Assembly: GCA_002347265.1 (NCBI GenBank)
Contig: DDYB01000023.1
Location: 62,001 to 126,000 of the forward strand
Source: Desulfobacteraceae bacterium UBA2245
Lineage (GTDB): Bacteria; Desulfobacterota; Desulfobacteria; Desulfobacterales; UBA2245
Reading direction: 5' to 3'
DNA length: 64,000 bases
A program made the translations under genes and the position numbers. Numbering within the stretch: position 1 is the first letter of the stretch; the number at the start of each line of letters is the position of its first letter. Shown piece by piece: positions 26,427 to 35,203 of the stretch. The notes below the pieces were generated by a model. It made no database searches. It saw nothing but the letters and a program-made list of their open reading frames with translations, and was not told the DNA's origin.

Positions 26427-27827
26427 TCAACTTCCGGCGTATTCATCACATGAACCCGCGCAGAGGCTTTTCAACCGCGAGATGACTTTCCACGAGAAGC
26501 CCTCTTTCCGGCAGGGCAGAATGGCGTTGTTGGAAAACACCGGATCGGCTTCAAGATCGTATCGGGAGCTTTGAACGGCCTTCTCCCACAGGGCCGTATG
26601 GGGAATCGGTGTGTAGTAGGCCGGAATGGGCGTGATGCCGCTTTGCCGGACCATGGAAATGGATGCTGACACGGCGTCCATGTCCTGGCCGGGAAGGCCG
26701 ACGAGCAGGTAGGCGCCGATCCGATTTCTTTCAAATCCGGCGGCTTTGAGACTGTTGACGGCGCGAATGAATTCCTCGGCGCAGACCTTGGCGTCCAGGT
26801 TGTTTCTATCGTCAAAGGCCGTGGTTTCAAGGCCCAGACGGATGGTTTCAAATCCGGCGTCAAACATCAGTTTTGCCGTGGACGGCGTGATTTCCCGAAT
26901 ATGAAGGGCGTTGGGTGTGTGAAAGCGCAGGCGGTATCCGCTTCGAATGATTTCTTCCAGAATCGGTACGGCATGGTTTTCCGAGTTCACCAGAAAGGCG
27001 TCGTCGTACAGGGCGAAATCGAGCACATCCTGATCTTTATGGCGCAGGGCGATCTCGTCGAGAACCGATCCCGCGCTGCGGCGGATGTGCATTGGGGTTA
27101 AGAACCTGGAGGCGCAATAGGCGCAGGAAAACGGGCATCCCCGGGCCGTAAGAATCGGAGCGTAGTTGATCTTCCGCTGAAGTTCGAGGGCCGGATGCGG
27201 CCAGTCGTCCGGATTTTTTGAATCGAAGCTCCGGTCCGGTGAAAAACCGGTATGGCGTTCAACCAGATTAAAAATATCTTCTTCGCCGGGTCCGGTGAAA
27301 ACCTCGTCGGCGCCGGATGTCCGCCTGGCATGCTCCGGGCAGAGCGTGGCGTAGATGCCGCCCAGAACAACAGGTGCATTGGGGAAAATCTGGCGGATTG
27401 CGGAAATGGTTTCCGCCACGCCCGGATACCAGTAGGTCATCAGGGAGGTGACCAGAATCAGGTCGGGCCGGGGCGTGTTCAGAAGGTCTTCGCGAAGCCA
27501 TTCGGGCAAAACGCCGTAGCGGGAATAGGTGCGCGGAACGTCTTCCAGGCCCCTGGGGCTGGGAATCGGGGTTTTCAGGTATGGTCCGCGGCCGTTTCTG
27601 GCGCTCGGGTCGGTTTTCGAAGCTCTGGGGTGAAACCGGTCCAGGCAGTCGATGCAGGAAACCGCAAGACCGCTTTTTTTCAAAAATGCGGCCAGGGAAA
27701 GCAGGCCCAGGGGCTTGGCCCAGAAATCATAGGCGGCAAAATCGCAGATCCACGGATTGACCAGAAGGACGCGGGGGACATCGCGGCCGAAAGAGCCGGA
27801 GGCTTCAGCTTGGGTCATCTTCGGCAA
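26427..27827 (-). CDS. B12-binding-domain radical SAM protein
   Basis: 466 residues. The N-terminal ~200 form a cobalamin-binding-like Rossmann domain (VLLVNPWICDFAAYDFWAKP, DLILVTSLMTYWYPGV, PVVLGGIYATLCPEHA). The radical SAM domain follows with GCPFSCAYCAS (CxxxCxxC), FALYDDAFLVN and ETIRLGLET. Members modify or methylate diverse substrates; this one is unassigned. Its start overlaps the end of ahbB by 23 bases, so the two are almost certainly cotranscribed. A link to heme/siroheme-derived tetrapyrrole metabolism is therefore plausible, but it is not AhbC or AhbD by architecture, which lack this N-terminal domain. Confidence 0.85.
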   Translation of the reverse strand: MPKMTQAEASGSFGRDVPRVLLVNPWICDFAAYDFWAKPLGLLSLAAFLKKSGLAVSCIDCLDRFHPRASKTDPSARNGRGPYLKTPIPSPRGLEDVPRTYSRYGVLPEWLREDLLNTPRPDLILVTSLMTYWYPGVAETISAIRQIFPNAPVVLGGIYATLCPEHARRTSGADEVFTGPGEEDIFNLVERHTGFSPDRSFDSKNPDDWPHPALELQRKINYAPILTARGCPFSCAYCASRFLTPMHIRRSAGSVLDEIALRHKDQDVLDFALYDDAFLVNSENHAVPILEEIIRSGYRLRFHTPNALHIREITPSTAKLMFDAGFETIRLGLETTAFDDRNNLDAKVCAEEFIRAVNSLKAAGFERNRIGAYLLVGLPGQDMDAVSASISMVRQSGITPIPAYYTPIPHTALWEKAVQSSRYDLEADPVFSNNAILPCRKEGFSWKVISRLKSLCAGSCDEYAGS

Positions 27828-28287
27828 AATACTTCATCGAGGTTTTTTTCAGCTCCCGAATGCTGAAGAGCATGGCGTAGTCGGAAACCCCGGCGGCCTC
27901 GGAAAGCGCTTTGGCAATTTCCCGGCAGTCATCCTCGCTCTTACCGTGAATCATCGTATACAGGTTATACCGCCACTCGTCCGTCGGATTTCTCCGGTAG
28001 CAGTGCGACACCCGGCGGTTTTGGGCGATGAGCGTACCCACCTCCTCCATGCGATCCTCGGGCACATTCCAGGCGGTCATGGCGTTTGCCGCGTATCCGG
28101 ACTTCTGGTGCTTCAGGGTGGCGCCGAAACGGCGGATAAATCCCCGGTCACGGAGGCTTTTGAGAGTTTCCAGAAGCGTGTCTTCGGAGATGCCCATCTT
28201 TCGGGCGATTTCAAGATAGGGGCGTTCACAGACGGGCATATCCCCCTGAATCTGCGCAATGACATTTTTTTCAAGTTCCGTGAGCAT
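27805..28287 (-). CDS. ahbB: Siroheme decarboxylase subunit, AhbB-like (Lrp/AsnC fold)
   Basis: 160 residues with an N-terminal winged helix-turn-helix of AsnC type (EIARKMGISEDTLLETLKSLRDRGFIRRFG) and a ferredoxin-like AsnC domain. GATLKHQKSGYAANAMTAW, HCYRRNPTDEWRYNLYTMIHG and a late KKTSMKYF match siroheme decarboxylase (AhbA/AhbB, NirDLGH) rather than amino-acid regulators; the NLYTMIHG form favours AhbB. In sulfate reducers AhbA-AhbB decarboxylate siroheme to didecarboxysiroheme in the alternative heme pathway. No ahbA is seen nearby, so the partner must be elsewhere. Confidence 0.82.
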   Translation of the reverse strand: MLTELEKNVIAQIQGDMPVCERPYLEIARKMGISEDTLLETLKSLRDRGFIRRFGATLKHQKSGYAANAMTAWNVPEDRMEEVGTLIAQNRRVSHCYRRNPTDEWRYNLYTMIHGKSEDDCREIAKALSEAAGVSDYAMLFSIRELKKTSMKYFAEDDPS

Positions 28288-28397
28288 GATCTGTCCGATG
28301 TGATTGATAAAGCATTTTGACTCCGGTCCGTCCAGTTCCGTGAAAACGGGCAGGGTGAAGACATGGGCGATTTAAAAAGCTTTACCGAAAAATGTCA

Positions 28398-28488
28398 AGC
28401 TGAAAGGCCAAAGGTCGAAGCTGAAAGTTCGTAGTTCTCATGGTTTTCCTCTTTCCTGCTTTCAGCTTTGAGCTTTCACCTTTCAGCT
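28398..28488. repeat. Large imperfect inverted repeat between ahbB and mtnA
   Basis: The left arm (28398-28427) starts AGCTGAAAGG and ends AGCTGAAAG; the right arm (28459-28488) is its near reverse complement, ending CTTTCAGCT. The arms are ~30 bases with a 31-base spacer. Each arm itself holds two AGCTGAAAG units. It begins immediately after the mtnA stop, so it may end mtnA transcription, but the U-tract is weak. Confidence 0.6.
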
Positions 28489-28489
28489 C

Positions 28490-29560
28490 CTATGCTGGCC
28501 TCGGAAACAGCCGCCGAATGTCTTGTTCATCCGCCCGGCATATCCCGCGTTCGGTGATAAAACCGGTGATCAGCCGGGCCGGCGTGACGTCAAAGGCCGG
28601 ATTGGCGGCCGGACTTTTCTCCGGCGTGATGCGCACCCGCACCGGATTCTTACCATCAAAGCCGTCCACAAAGCGCACCTCGTCGGCGTTCCGGTTTTCG
28701 ATGGGAATCTCCCGCACGCCGTCCCTTAAATTCCAGTCAAAGGTGCTCGACGGCAGGGCCACGTAAAAAGGAATGCCGTTGTCCCGGGCTGCCAGGGCCT
28801 TGAGATAGGTTCCGATTTTGTTGGCGGCGTCCCCGGCGGCCGTGGCGCGGTCCGACCCCACGATCACGATGTCCACCATTCGGCGTTGCATGAGATGGCC
28901 CCCGGCGTTGTCGCAGATCACCGTATGGCGGACCCCGGCTTTTTCAAGCTCCCAGGCGGTCAGCCGGGCCCCCTGGTTCAGGGGCCGGGTTTCATCCACC
29001 CACACGTGAACGTCCATGCCCAGTTCGTGGGCCGCGTAGATCGGCGCCGTGGCCGTGCCGTATTCCACGCAGGCCAGCCAGCCGGCATTGCAGTGGGTGA
29101 GGATGTTGACGGCGGCGCCGTTTTTTTTCCGCGCGATCTCCTCGATCAGTTCAAGACCGTGAAGGCCGATCTGCCGGCAGTTTTCAATCTCGAATTCGGT
29201 GATGCGCTCGGCCTGGTTTCGAGTGATTCGAATCGTTTCCTCCCGGGTGGATGCTTTCTGCACCGCGGCCAGAACCCGGTCCACGGCCCAGAACAGATTG
29301 ACCGCCGTGGGCCGGGCCACTTTGATGCGCCGGCCGGCGGCTTCCAGGTCCTCCCCGGACAGGGCGGCCAGGTACATGCCGTAAGCGCCGGTCACGCCGA
29401 TCAGGGGTGCGCCGCGCACCGTCATGTTCTGAATGGCCCGGACCGTGTCGGAGACGGTGCGAAGATTCTGAACGACGCACTGGTGGGGAAGGCGCCGCTG
29501 ATCGATCACCTGAACGGTTTTCAGGTCCTTGTCCAGCCATATGGGACGAAGCACTTTCAT
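28490..29560 (-). CDS. mtnA: S-methyl-5-thioribose-1-phosphate isomerase MtnA
   Basis: 356 residues, the usual family length. Motifs include NMTVRGAPLIGVTGAYGMYLA, the catalytic-cysteine segment ILTHCNAGWLACVEYGTA, VWVDETRPLNQGARLTAWEL and IVGSDRATAAGDAANKIGTY (catalytic Asp). It converts methylthioribose-1-phosphate to methylthioribulose-1-phosphate in methylthioadenosine salvage. It lies 22 bases downstream of ade and belongs to the mtaD-ade-mtnA set. The eIF2B-like relatives are excluded by these motifs. Confidence 0.94.
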   Translation of the reverse strand: MKVLRPIWLDKDLKTVQVIDQRRLPHQCVVQNLRTVSDTVRAIQNMTVRGAPLIGVTGAYGMYLAALSGEDLEAAGRRIKVARPTAVNLFWAVDRVLAAVQKASTREETIRITRNQAERITEFEIENCRQIGLHGLELIEEIARKKNGAAVNILTHCNAGWLACVEYGTATAPIYAAHELGMDVHVWVDETRPLNQGARLTAWELEKAGVRHTVICDNAGGHLMQRRMVDIVIVGSDRATAAGDAANKIGTYLKALAARDNGIPFYVALPSSTFDWNLRDGVREIPIENRNADEVRFVDGFDGKNPVRVRITPEKSPAANPAFDVTPARLITGFITERGICRADEQDIRRLFPRPA

Positions 29561-29582
29561 CAGTTCTTCTCCTCCTGACAGT

Positions 29583-31292
29583 TTATGGGGCGGTCAGCAG
29601 CACAATGCGAAAGGCATTGACGTCCACTAGGCCCTTGTCGGTCAGCTTGAGTTCGGGAATGACCGGAAGGGCCAGAAAAGAAAGCATCATGAACGGGTCC
29701 GAAGGCTTTGCGCCCAGAACCCGTGCGGCCGACAGAAGGGCGTCCAGCCGGTTCCGGACCTCTTCCATCGGCTCGTCCGACATCAGCCCGGCGATGGGAA
29801 GGGCCAGGCTTTCGATGACTTTTCCACCGCAGGCGGCCGCCAGCCCGCCCTTCATAAGGACCACGGCATTGACCGCGGCCTTTATGTCCGCATCATCGAC
29901 ACCCACCACGATGATGTTGTGGGAATCATGGGCCACGCTGGAGGCCAGGGCCCCGTGTTTCAGGCCGAATCCGCGAACCAGGGCCTTTCCGATATTTCCG
30001 GAACCTCTGTGCCGTTCGACCACGGCCAGCTTGAGCAGATCGCGCTGAGTATCGGCGATGATCCGGTTGTTCTCGACTTTCGGCGTTTCCACGCACTGGC
30101 GTGTAAGGACCTGGTCGGGAACCATTTCGATCACCCGGACCGGTCCGGCGGGCGCCGGAATGGAAAAGTCCATCTGATCCGCCACATGCATGGACCTCGG
30201 CACGAAGACGGCCGAAGGCCTGTTGACTCCGGGAAGCATTCCCCCGTTTTCCGCGATCGGCTTTCCCTCGAAAAAGACACGCTCCGCCTGAATCTTGTTC
30301 AGATCGGAAAACACCACCAGATCGGCCCGGTATCCGGGGGCCACGGCGCCGGTCCGGGGAAGATTGAAATACCGGGCCGGATGCAGGGTTCCCATCTGAA
30401 TGGCCGTGACCGGGTCCAGGCCCAGGCGTATCGCCTGACGGATCATGGAATCGATATGCCCCTTTTCGATCAGATCGTGGGGATGCCGGTCGTCGGTGCA
30501 CCACATCATCCGGTGAGCCGTTTTTCCACTGACCAGGGGAAGCAGGGTTTCAAGGTTTCTGGCTCCCGTGCCTTCCCGGATCATGATATGCATGCCGGAC
30601 TCAAGCTTTTCCCGGGCCTCTTCGAGCCCCGTGCATTCGTGATCGCTGAAAATGCCGGCGGACAGATAGGCGGAAAGGTCTTTTCCGGAAAGCCGCGGGC
30701 TGTGGCCGTCCACGGGTTTCCGGTGAGACCGGGCCAGCTTTATTTTGGAAAGCACCTCGGGGACCTGAAAGATCACGCCGGGAAAGTTCATCATCTCGGC
30801 CAGGGCGACAACCCTCTCATGGCCCATGAGTTCACAAAGATCCCCGGCAATAAGCGCGGCGCCCGCGGTTTCCATGTCCGTGGCCGGCACGCACGAGGGC
30901 AGGGTGAAAAACAGGTTGGCCGGCTGGCCCCGGCTGCTGTCGATCATATATTCGATGCCGGCTTTGCCCAGCACGTTGGCGATTTCGTGCGGATCAGCCA
31001 CGGCGGCCGTTGTTCCCCGGCAGGCCACGGCTCTTGAAAATTCGGTTACCGATGTCATGGCGCTTTCGATGTGCACATGGGCGTCGATAAAACCGGGACA
31101 GACGTATCGGCCGTTGAGATCGATGATTTCATCGGCCGCATAGTCGCCGAAGCCCGCCACATGGCCCTGGCAGATCGCGATGTTTGCCGGGATGATCCGG
31201 CCGGAAAATACATTGACCACCCGTGCGTTGACCAGCAGCAGGTCGGCTTTTTTCTCTCCCCGGGCGGCTTGAATCAGATTCTGAATTCGCAT
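29583..31292 (-). CDS. ade: Adenine deaminase
   Basis: 569 residues from ATG 31292 (AGGAAA upstream; the longer frame to 31364 has no ribosome site and an unrelated leader). Metal-binding PGFIDAHVHIESAM, DPHEIANVLG, DGHSPRLSG and the C-terminal VAHDSHNIIVVG are the adenine-deaminase hallmarks of the amidohydrolase superfamily. It deaminates adenine to hypoxanthine. It sits between mtaD and mtnA with ~20-base gaps, fitting recycling of adenine or 6-oxo products released from methylthioadenosine. Confidence 0.94.
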   Translation of the reverse strand: MRIQNLIQAARGEKKADLLLVNARVVNVFSGRIIPANIAICQGHVAGFGDYAADEIIDLNGRYVCPGFIDAHVHIESAMTSVTEFSRAVACRGTTAAVADPHEIANVLGKAGIEYMIDSSRGQPANLFFTLPSCVPATDMETAGAALIAGDLCELMGHERVVALAEMMNFPGVIFQVPEVLSKIKLARSHRKPVDGHSPRLSGKDLSAYLSAGIFSDHECTGLEEAREKLESGMHIMIREGTGARNLETLLPLVSGKTAHRMMWCTDDRHPHDLIEKGHIDSMIRQAIRLGLDPVTAIQMGTLHPARYFNLPRTGAVAPGYRADLVVFSDLNKIQAERVFFEGKPIAENGGMLPGVNRPSAVFVPRSMHVADQMDFSIPAPAGPVRVIEMVPDQVLTRQCVETPKVENNRIIADTQRDLLKLAVVERHRGSGNIGKALVRGFGLKHGALASSVAHDSHNIIVVGVDDADIKAAVNAVVLMKGGLAAACGGKVIESLALPIAGLMSDEPMEEVRNRLDALLSAARVLGAKPSDPFMMLSFLALPVIPELKLTDKGLVDVNAFRIVLLTAP

Positions 31293-31312
31293 GACATTTT
31301 CCTGTTCTGAAT

Positions 31313-32632
31313 TTAACCCGGTTTTCCGGAGATCTTTCGGGCCGCTTGATGGGCCGCAGCGCATACGCCTTTAATATCGATGGTCACAAGCTTGCGGTTT
31401 CTGACCAGAAACCGGCCCTGCACCATCACGTCGCTCACGTCCGCGCCCCGGGCGGCATAGACGACCTGAGAAACCGGGTGATACAGGGGAACCAGGTGCG
31501 GCTGGTTCGTGTCCACGATGATCAGATCCGCGGCTTTTCCGGTTTCCAGAGAACCGATGACCTCCGACAGCCCGATGGCCCGGGCGGCTTGAATCGTGGC
31601 GGCTTCCAGAACGCTTCGCGCGTTCATGACTGTGGGGTCCAGGCTATGAACCTTGTGAAGCTTGGCGGTCATGTCCATTTCCTGAAACATGTCCAGATTG
31701 TTGTTGCTGGCGCACCCGTCGGTGCCCAGACCCACGGCGAGACCGGCCGCCAGCATGGCCGGTAACGGCGCGACGCCCGAGGCAAGCTTCATCTCGCTTT
31801 CCGTGCACACGCTCACCCTGCTGCGGCGCCGGGCCATCAGCTCAATGCCTTTTTCATCCACCCACACGCAGTGGACCAGCAGGGTGCTTTCGTCGAGAAT
31901 TCCGATTCTCTCCAGATAGCCGATGGGCGTGGTTTTGTGCCGACCCAAAATTTCCGCCTGCTCGGATCGGGTTTCCGATATGTGAATCTGGAAAAGAACG
32001 CCCTGGTCCTGGGCCGCTTTTTTGGCGCGCTTCAGGGTGTTTTCGGAACAGGTCCAGGTCGAATGGCAGAAGATCGAGGGGGTGATACAATCGGACCGGC
32101 CCTGCCATTTTTGGACAAAATCCACGGCAGCGGAAACGTTGTTTGCCGGATCCGGAACGCCGGGCGCGGGAAAATCGATCACGCCCTGGGCGAGAACGGC
32201 CCGCATCCCGGTTTCGTTCAGCGCCTCGGCCACATGGTCTTCGAGAAAATATCCGTCGCAGCAGCAGGTGGTTCCGGAAAGCAGCATTTCGGCGCAGGAC
32301 AGAAGGGTTCCGGTTCGAATTGTTTCGGGCGCGATGTGTCCGGCTTCGGCCGGAAAGATGTGATCGGTCAGCCAGGTCATCAGCGGCAGGTCGTCGGCCA
32401 GTCCCCGGAACAGCGACATGGGAAGATGACTGTGGGTGTTGATCAGTCCGGGAAGTGCGATGCCGCCCTCGGCATCGAGATATTCCACAGCCTTCGGAAG
32501 CGGGCCCCGGGATCGTTTCCCGACCACCTCAATGATGCCGGACCGGATGCCGATGATCCCGTCGGCGATGACCTCAAAACCGGGATTGACGGTGACAATG
32601 GTTGCGTTGTGAATCAGCGTGTCGAAAATCAT
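31313..32632 (-). CDS. mtaD: 5-methylthioadenosine/S-adenosylhomocysteine deaminase
   Basis: 439 residues from ATG 32632; the 98-residue upstream extension of the frame is unlike the family and is discarded. Amidohydrolase motifs: LPGLINTHSHLPMSLFRG (HxH), LAQGVIDFP, FQIHISETRSEQ (His), TLLVHCVWVDEKG (His) and LGTDGCASNNNLDMF (Asp). The enzyme deaminates methylthioadenosine or S-adenosylhomocysteine to inosyl derivatives. It is first in the mtaD-ade-mtnA transcript. A nucleoside phosphorylase producing the MtnA substrate is required but not present here. The ATG has only a weak GGAT site. Confidence 0.9.
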   Translation of the reverse strand: MIFDTLIHNATIVTVNPGFEVIADGIIGIRSGIIEVVGKRSRGPLPKAVEYLDAEGGIALPGLINTHSHLPMSLFRGLADDLPLMTWLTDHIFPAEAGHIAPETIRTGTLLSCAEMLLSGTTCCCDGYFLEDHVAEALNETGMRAVLAQGVIDFPAPGVPDPANNVSAAVDFVQKWQGRSDCITPSIFCHSTWTCSENTLKRAKKAAQDQGVLFQIHISETRSEQAEILGRHKTTPIGYLERIGILDESTLLVHCVWVDEKGIELMARRRSRVSVCTESEMKLASGVAPLPAMLAAGLAVGLGTDGCASNNNLDMFQEMDMTAKLHKVHSLDPTVMNARSVLEAATIQAARAIGLSEVIGSLETGKAADLIIVDTNQPHLVPLYHPVSQVVYAARGADVSDVMVQGRFLVRNRKLVTIDIKGVCAAAHQAARKISGKPG

Positions 32633-32938
32633 TTGATGGATCCAAGGGTTGGCGCCGGTTTGCCTGAATGACCGATGCGGTACCATAGCGCAAACGCAAA
32701 GCAGAGTCAAAATGTCTTGGCGGAACCTGAATGACGGGATGAATGCATATTTTCCGAAAACATGATTCCAAGCATCATGACGGTCCGCAAGCAGGATTCG
32801 GAAAACAGCGGCTGCTTTTTTTACCATGCCGTCAAGAATCTGTGTTGCTTTTGGGGGAAATGGTTTGTAAAAGAGTCCCCGAGGCCCTGCGATGGGCAGA
32901 AGGCCATTCACCCAACCAAAAACCATCAGGAGACATAT
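32633..32938. promoter_or_regulatory. Divergent intergenic region between mtaD and the 32939 gene
   Basis: 306 bases that must hold promoters for both directions. I see no strong consensus promoter, riboswitch or repeat in it. A good AGGAG site sits just before the plus-strand gene. Confidence 0.35.
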
Positions 32939-33382
32939 ATGAAAATGGAATTGAACCAGGCCGAATTTCGGGCGCTTTTGGAGCTTGTGGAGATAGCCTC
33001 ATGGGTGCTGCATGCTCACAAAATCGATGAGCCGCCTGAAACCGAGGCTTACCGCAAGGTTGAGCAGAAAATCATGTCCCAGGCCAAGCAGTTCCGGCTT
33101 GAGAATCTCGTGGATTATGACGAGGACCTCAAAGAGTACTTCCCCTCCGGAACCTTTGAGGAGGAGAGCCCGGTGATGGAGTTCATCGAAGATTTTGAAA
33201 ACGACACCTTCTGGGATCAGATGGTCGACCGGCTGGTGGAAAGAGACATGATCGAAAAGGAAGGCGAAGACGCTTACCTGGCCATGGAACTCGAGGATCG
33301 ATTCGGCAAGGAAATGCCCCTTCGCGAAAAGTACGCCGAAGAGCTGGAGGCCAACGGCTTGAAGAATGTAAAGGTCGGATAA
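32939..33382 (+). CDS. Conserved acidic hypothetical protein
   Basis: 147 residues from ATG 32939 with AGGAG 8 bases upstream; the frame's earlier extension is not used. The protein is strongly acidic (runs such as DYDEDLKEYF and FIEDFENDTFWDQM), soluble and helical, with no signal peptide. I recognise similar uncharacterised proteins in sulfate reducers but no function. It stands alone between divergent mtaD and a convergent sigma54 regulator, and is followed by a bidirectional terminator. Confidence 0.7.
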   Translation: MKMELNQAEFRALLELVEIASWVLHAHKIDEPPETEAYRKVEQKIMSQAKQFRLENLVDYDEDLKEYFPSGTFEEESPVMEFIEDFENDTFWDQMVDRLVERDMIEKEGEDAYLAMELEDRFGKEMPLREKYAEELEANGLKNVKVG

Positions 33383-33403
33383 CCCTCCTGCCATGCACCC
33401 GCT

Positions 33404-33430
33404 GGGGGCCGTTTATCCGGATCGGCCCCC
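33404..33430. terminator. Bidirectional stem-loop between convergent genes
   Basis: GGGGGCCG (33404-33411) pairs perfectly with CGGCCCCC (33423-33430) across an 11-base loop. It lies between the stop of the 32939 gene and the stop of the minus-strand regulator, so it can serve both. The downstream T-tract on the plus strand is broken (GGTTCTTGTTT). Confidence 0.55.
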
Positions 33431-33486
33431 GGTTCTTGTTTCTGCTTCAAAAAACGGATTTGTCCATCCCCCGGTTCTTTTCATCA

Positions 33487-34872
33487 TCAGCCGATCGGAC
33501 ACGAGGGCGCCAGGTCCCGGTCCAGATCGATTTCGTATTTTTTGATCTGCTTCCATATGGTGATCCGGCTGACACCTAAGATTCGGGCCGCCTCGGATTG
33601 ATTCCCGCCGGTTTGGCGAAGGGCCTCGATGAGCTTTTCGCGTTTCTGCATGCACGATGGATTCAGGCTGCAAACGGGCCGGTCGCTGGTCTGAGGCGAA
33701 GCGATTTTCGGGGGCAGGTGATTGACGTCTATGGCTCCGCCGGGACAAAGGACAAAGGCGTATTCAATGGCATTTCGAAGCTCCCGAATATTGCCGGGCC
33801 AGTCATGGTGAATCAGCCGGTCCATGGCCTCGGGGGTGATGCCGGAAATTTTTTTTCCGTTTTTGACCGAGTTTCGCCCGATGAAGCTCTGAGCAATCAG
33901 GGGAATGTCCTCGCGCCGCTCGACCAGGGACGGACATTGAAGCGGAAACACGTTGATCCGGAAATACAGATCCTCCCGGAACCCTCCCTGTTTGACCCGC
34001 GTTTCCAGATTTTTGTTGGTGGCGGTAATGATCCGCACGTCCACCGGAATCGGCTTGTGGTCTCCCACGCGTTCGATGGTTTTTTCCTCCAGCACCCGCA
34101 GCAGTTTGACCTGAATGGACAGGGGCATGTCTCCGATTTCGTCCAGAAAAATCGTTCCCCCGTGGGCCGCCTCAAAACGGCCGGTGCGGTTCCGGTCGGC
34201 GCCGGTATATGCGCCTTTGACATGCCCGAACAGTTCGCTTTCCAGAAGATTTTCGTTCAGGGCCGCGCAGTTGACTTTTATATAGGGCTTGTCCCTGCGG
34301 GCCCCGGCCATGTGAACGGCCCGGGCGACCAGTTCCTTGCCGCTGCCGCTGGGACCCAGAATCATCACCGGGGTATCGGTCTGGGCCACGTTTTCGATCA
34401 ATTCAAAGAGGTTCTGCATGATTTCTGACCTGCCGATGATGCCGTGATACCCGTCGTCCAGCTGAAAGGTTCTGCGCAGAGTATTAATTTCCTGCTGCTG
34501 CCGGATGCTTTCGGTGACGTCCGTCAGGGTTTCCACAGCGCCGATCACCCGCCCCTTCTCATCGTGAAGTACGGTTGCGCTCTTGATCACATGGACGGTC
34601 CGGCCGTCCTTGTCGATGATCATGCATTTCTTGTTCCGGACCACCCCTTCGGAATACAGGCTGCACCATTCGGCGCCGGGGCCGGCGCCTTTGATCTTGC
34701 ATCCGGTGCAGTTCAATATCCGGCAGGAACGGCCCACCAGTTCTTCGGCCGCATACCCCGTTATGTGTTCGGCGGCCGGATTGACCGCCAGGATTTTTCC
34801 TCCTGGATCGACCACCATCAGCCCGTCCTGAAGGGTGTCAACGACTGTCTTCCAGTGTCTGGACAGATCCAT
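33487..34872 (-). CDS. PAS domain sigma54-dependent transcriptional activator
   Basis: 461 residues. The PAS sensor at ~10-120 contains a cysteine cluster (CRILNCTGCKIKG, then AEWC) that could hold an iron-sulfur or redox switch. The AAA+ domain at ~145-375 has Walker A GPSGSGKE, the sigma54-contacting loop GAYTGA, Walker B GGTIFLDEIGD and R-fingers. A Fis-type HTH closes the protein (NQSEAARILGVSRITIWKQI). It is divergent from the rhodanese/octaheme operon, whose promoter is of the GG-N10-GC class, so it is the likely activator of that operon. The start ATG has AAGGAG upstream. Confidence 0.92.
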   Translation of the reverse strand: MDLSRHWKTVVDTLQDGLMVVDPGGKILAVNPAAEHITGYAAEELVGRSCRILNCTGCKIKGAGPGAEWCSLYSEGVVRNKKCMIIDKDGRTVHVIKSATVLHDEKGRVIGAVETLTDVTESIRQQQEINTLRRTFQLDDGYHGIIGRSEIMQNLFELIENVAQTDTPVMILGPSGSGKELVARAVHMAGARRDKPYIKVNCAALNENLLESELFGHVKGAYTGADRNRTGRFEAAHGGTIFLDEIGDMPLSIQVKLLRVLEEKTIERVGDHKPIPVDVRIITATNKNLETRVKQGGFREDLYFRINVFPLQCPSLVERREDIPLIAQSFIGRNSVKNGKKISGITPEAMDRLIHHDWPGNIRELRNAIEYAFVLCPGGAIDVNHLPPKIASPQTSDRPVCSLNPSCMQKREKLIEALRQTGGNQSEAARILGVSRITIWKQIKKYEIDLDRDLAPSCPIG

Positions 34873-34889
34873 GCGCAGGCGCTCCTTTA

Positions 34890-34920
34890 TGTTAACACGT
34901 TAACTTAACATTATTAACTT
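34890..34920. promoter_or_regulatory. GTTAAC-rich inverted repeat, likely activator binding site
   Basis: GTTAACACGTTAAC is followed by TTAACATTATTAAC: four half-sites of GTTAAC type in ~30 bases. It lies just upstream of the activator gene and ~100 bases upstream of the sigma54 promoter at 35018. That is where an enhancer for a sigma54 activator and its own autoregulation site would be expected. Binding is inferred from symmetry and position. Confidence 0.55.
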
Positions 34921-35017
34921 AAACAGCGGGCCAAAAATATCAAGCAATAATTTTGAAAATTTCGATAGCGCTTTAAAAAACAAGATGTTATGAATAAATT
35001 GATACCTGCCTGAATTC

Positions 35018-35033
35018 TGGCATGCGGATTGCC
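35018..35033 (+). promoter_or_regulatory. Sigma54 (RpoN) promoter of the rhodanese/octaheme operon
   Basis: TGGCATGCGGATTGCC matches the consensus TGGCAC-N5-TTGC with the invariant GG (35019-35020) and GC (35031-35032) exactly 10 bases apart. Start of transcription is predicted near 35044, ~160 bases before ATG 35204. A divergent sigma54 activator gene and a palindromic candidate enhancer lie just upstream. Confidence 0.75.
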
Positions 35034-35203
35034 ATAGATAAAAAGCAGCTTGTCCGGGCTGCAGTGAAATTTTCGACCCGCCGGGTGAAATGCGGTTTTC
35101 AAACCAGCGGGCCAAAGTCGAAAATACGGCTCCGTCCCGGGCGCTCCGACCGATATGATTTGATAGAGATATAAACCACATGCAATACAAAGGAGACAGC
35201 GCA

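Noticed and set aside
28398..28488. Repeated AGCTGAAAG units as a CRISPR array
   Set aside because: Units are only 9 bases, arranged as an inverted repeat, with no regular unique spacers and no cas genes.
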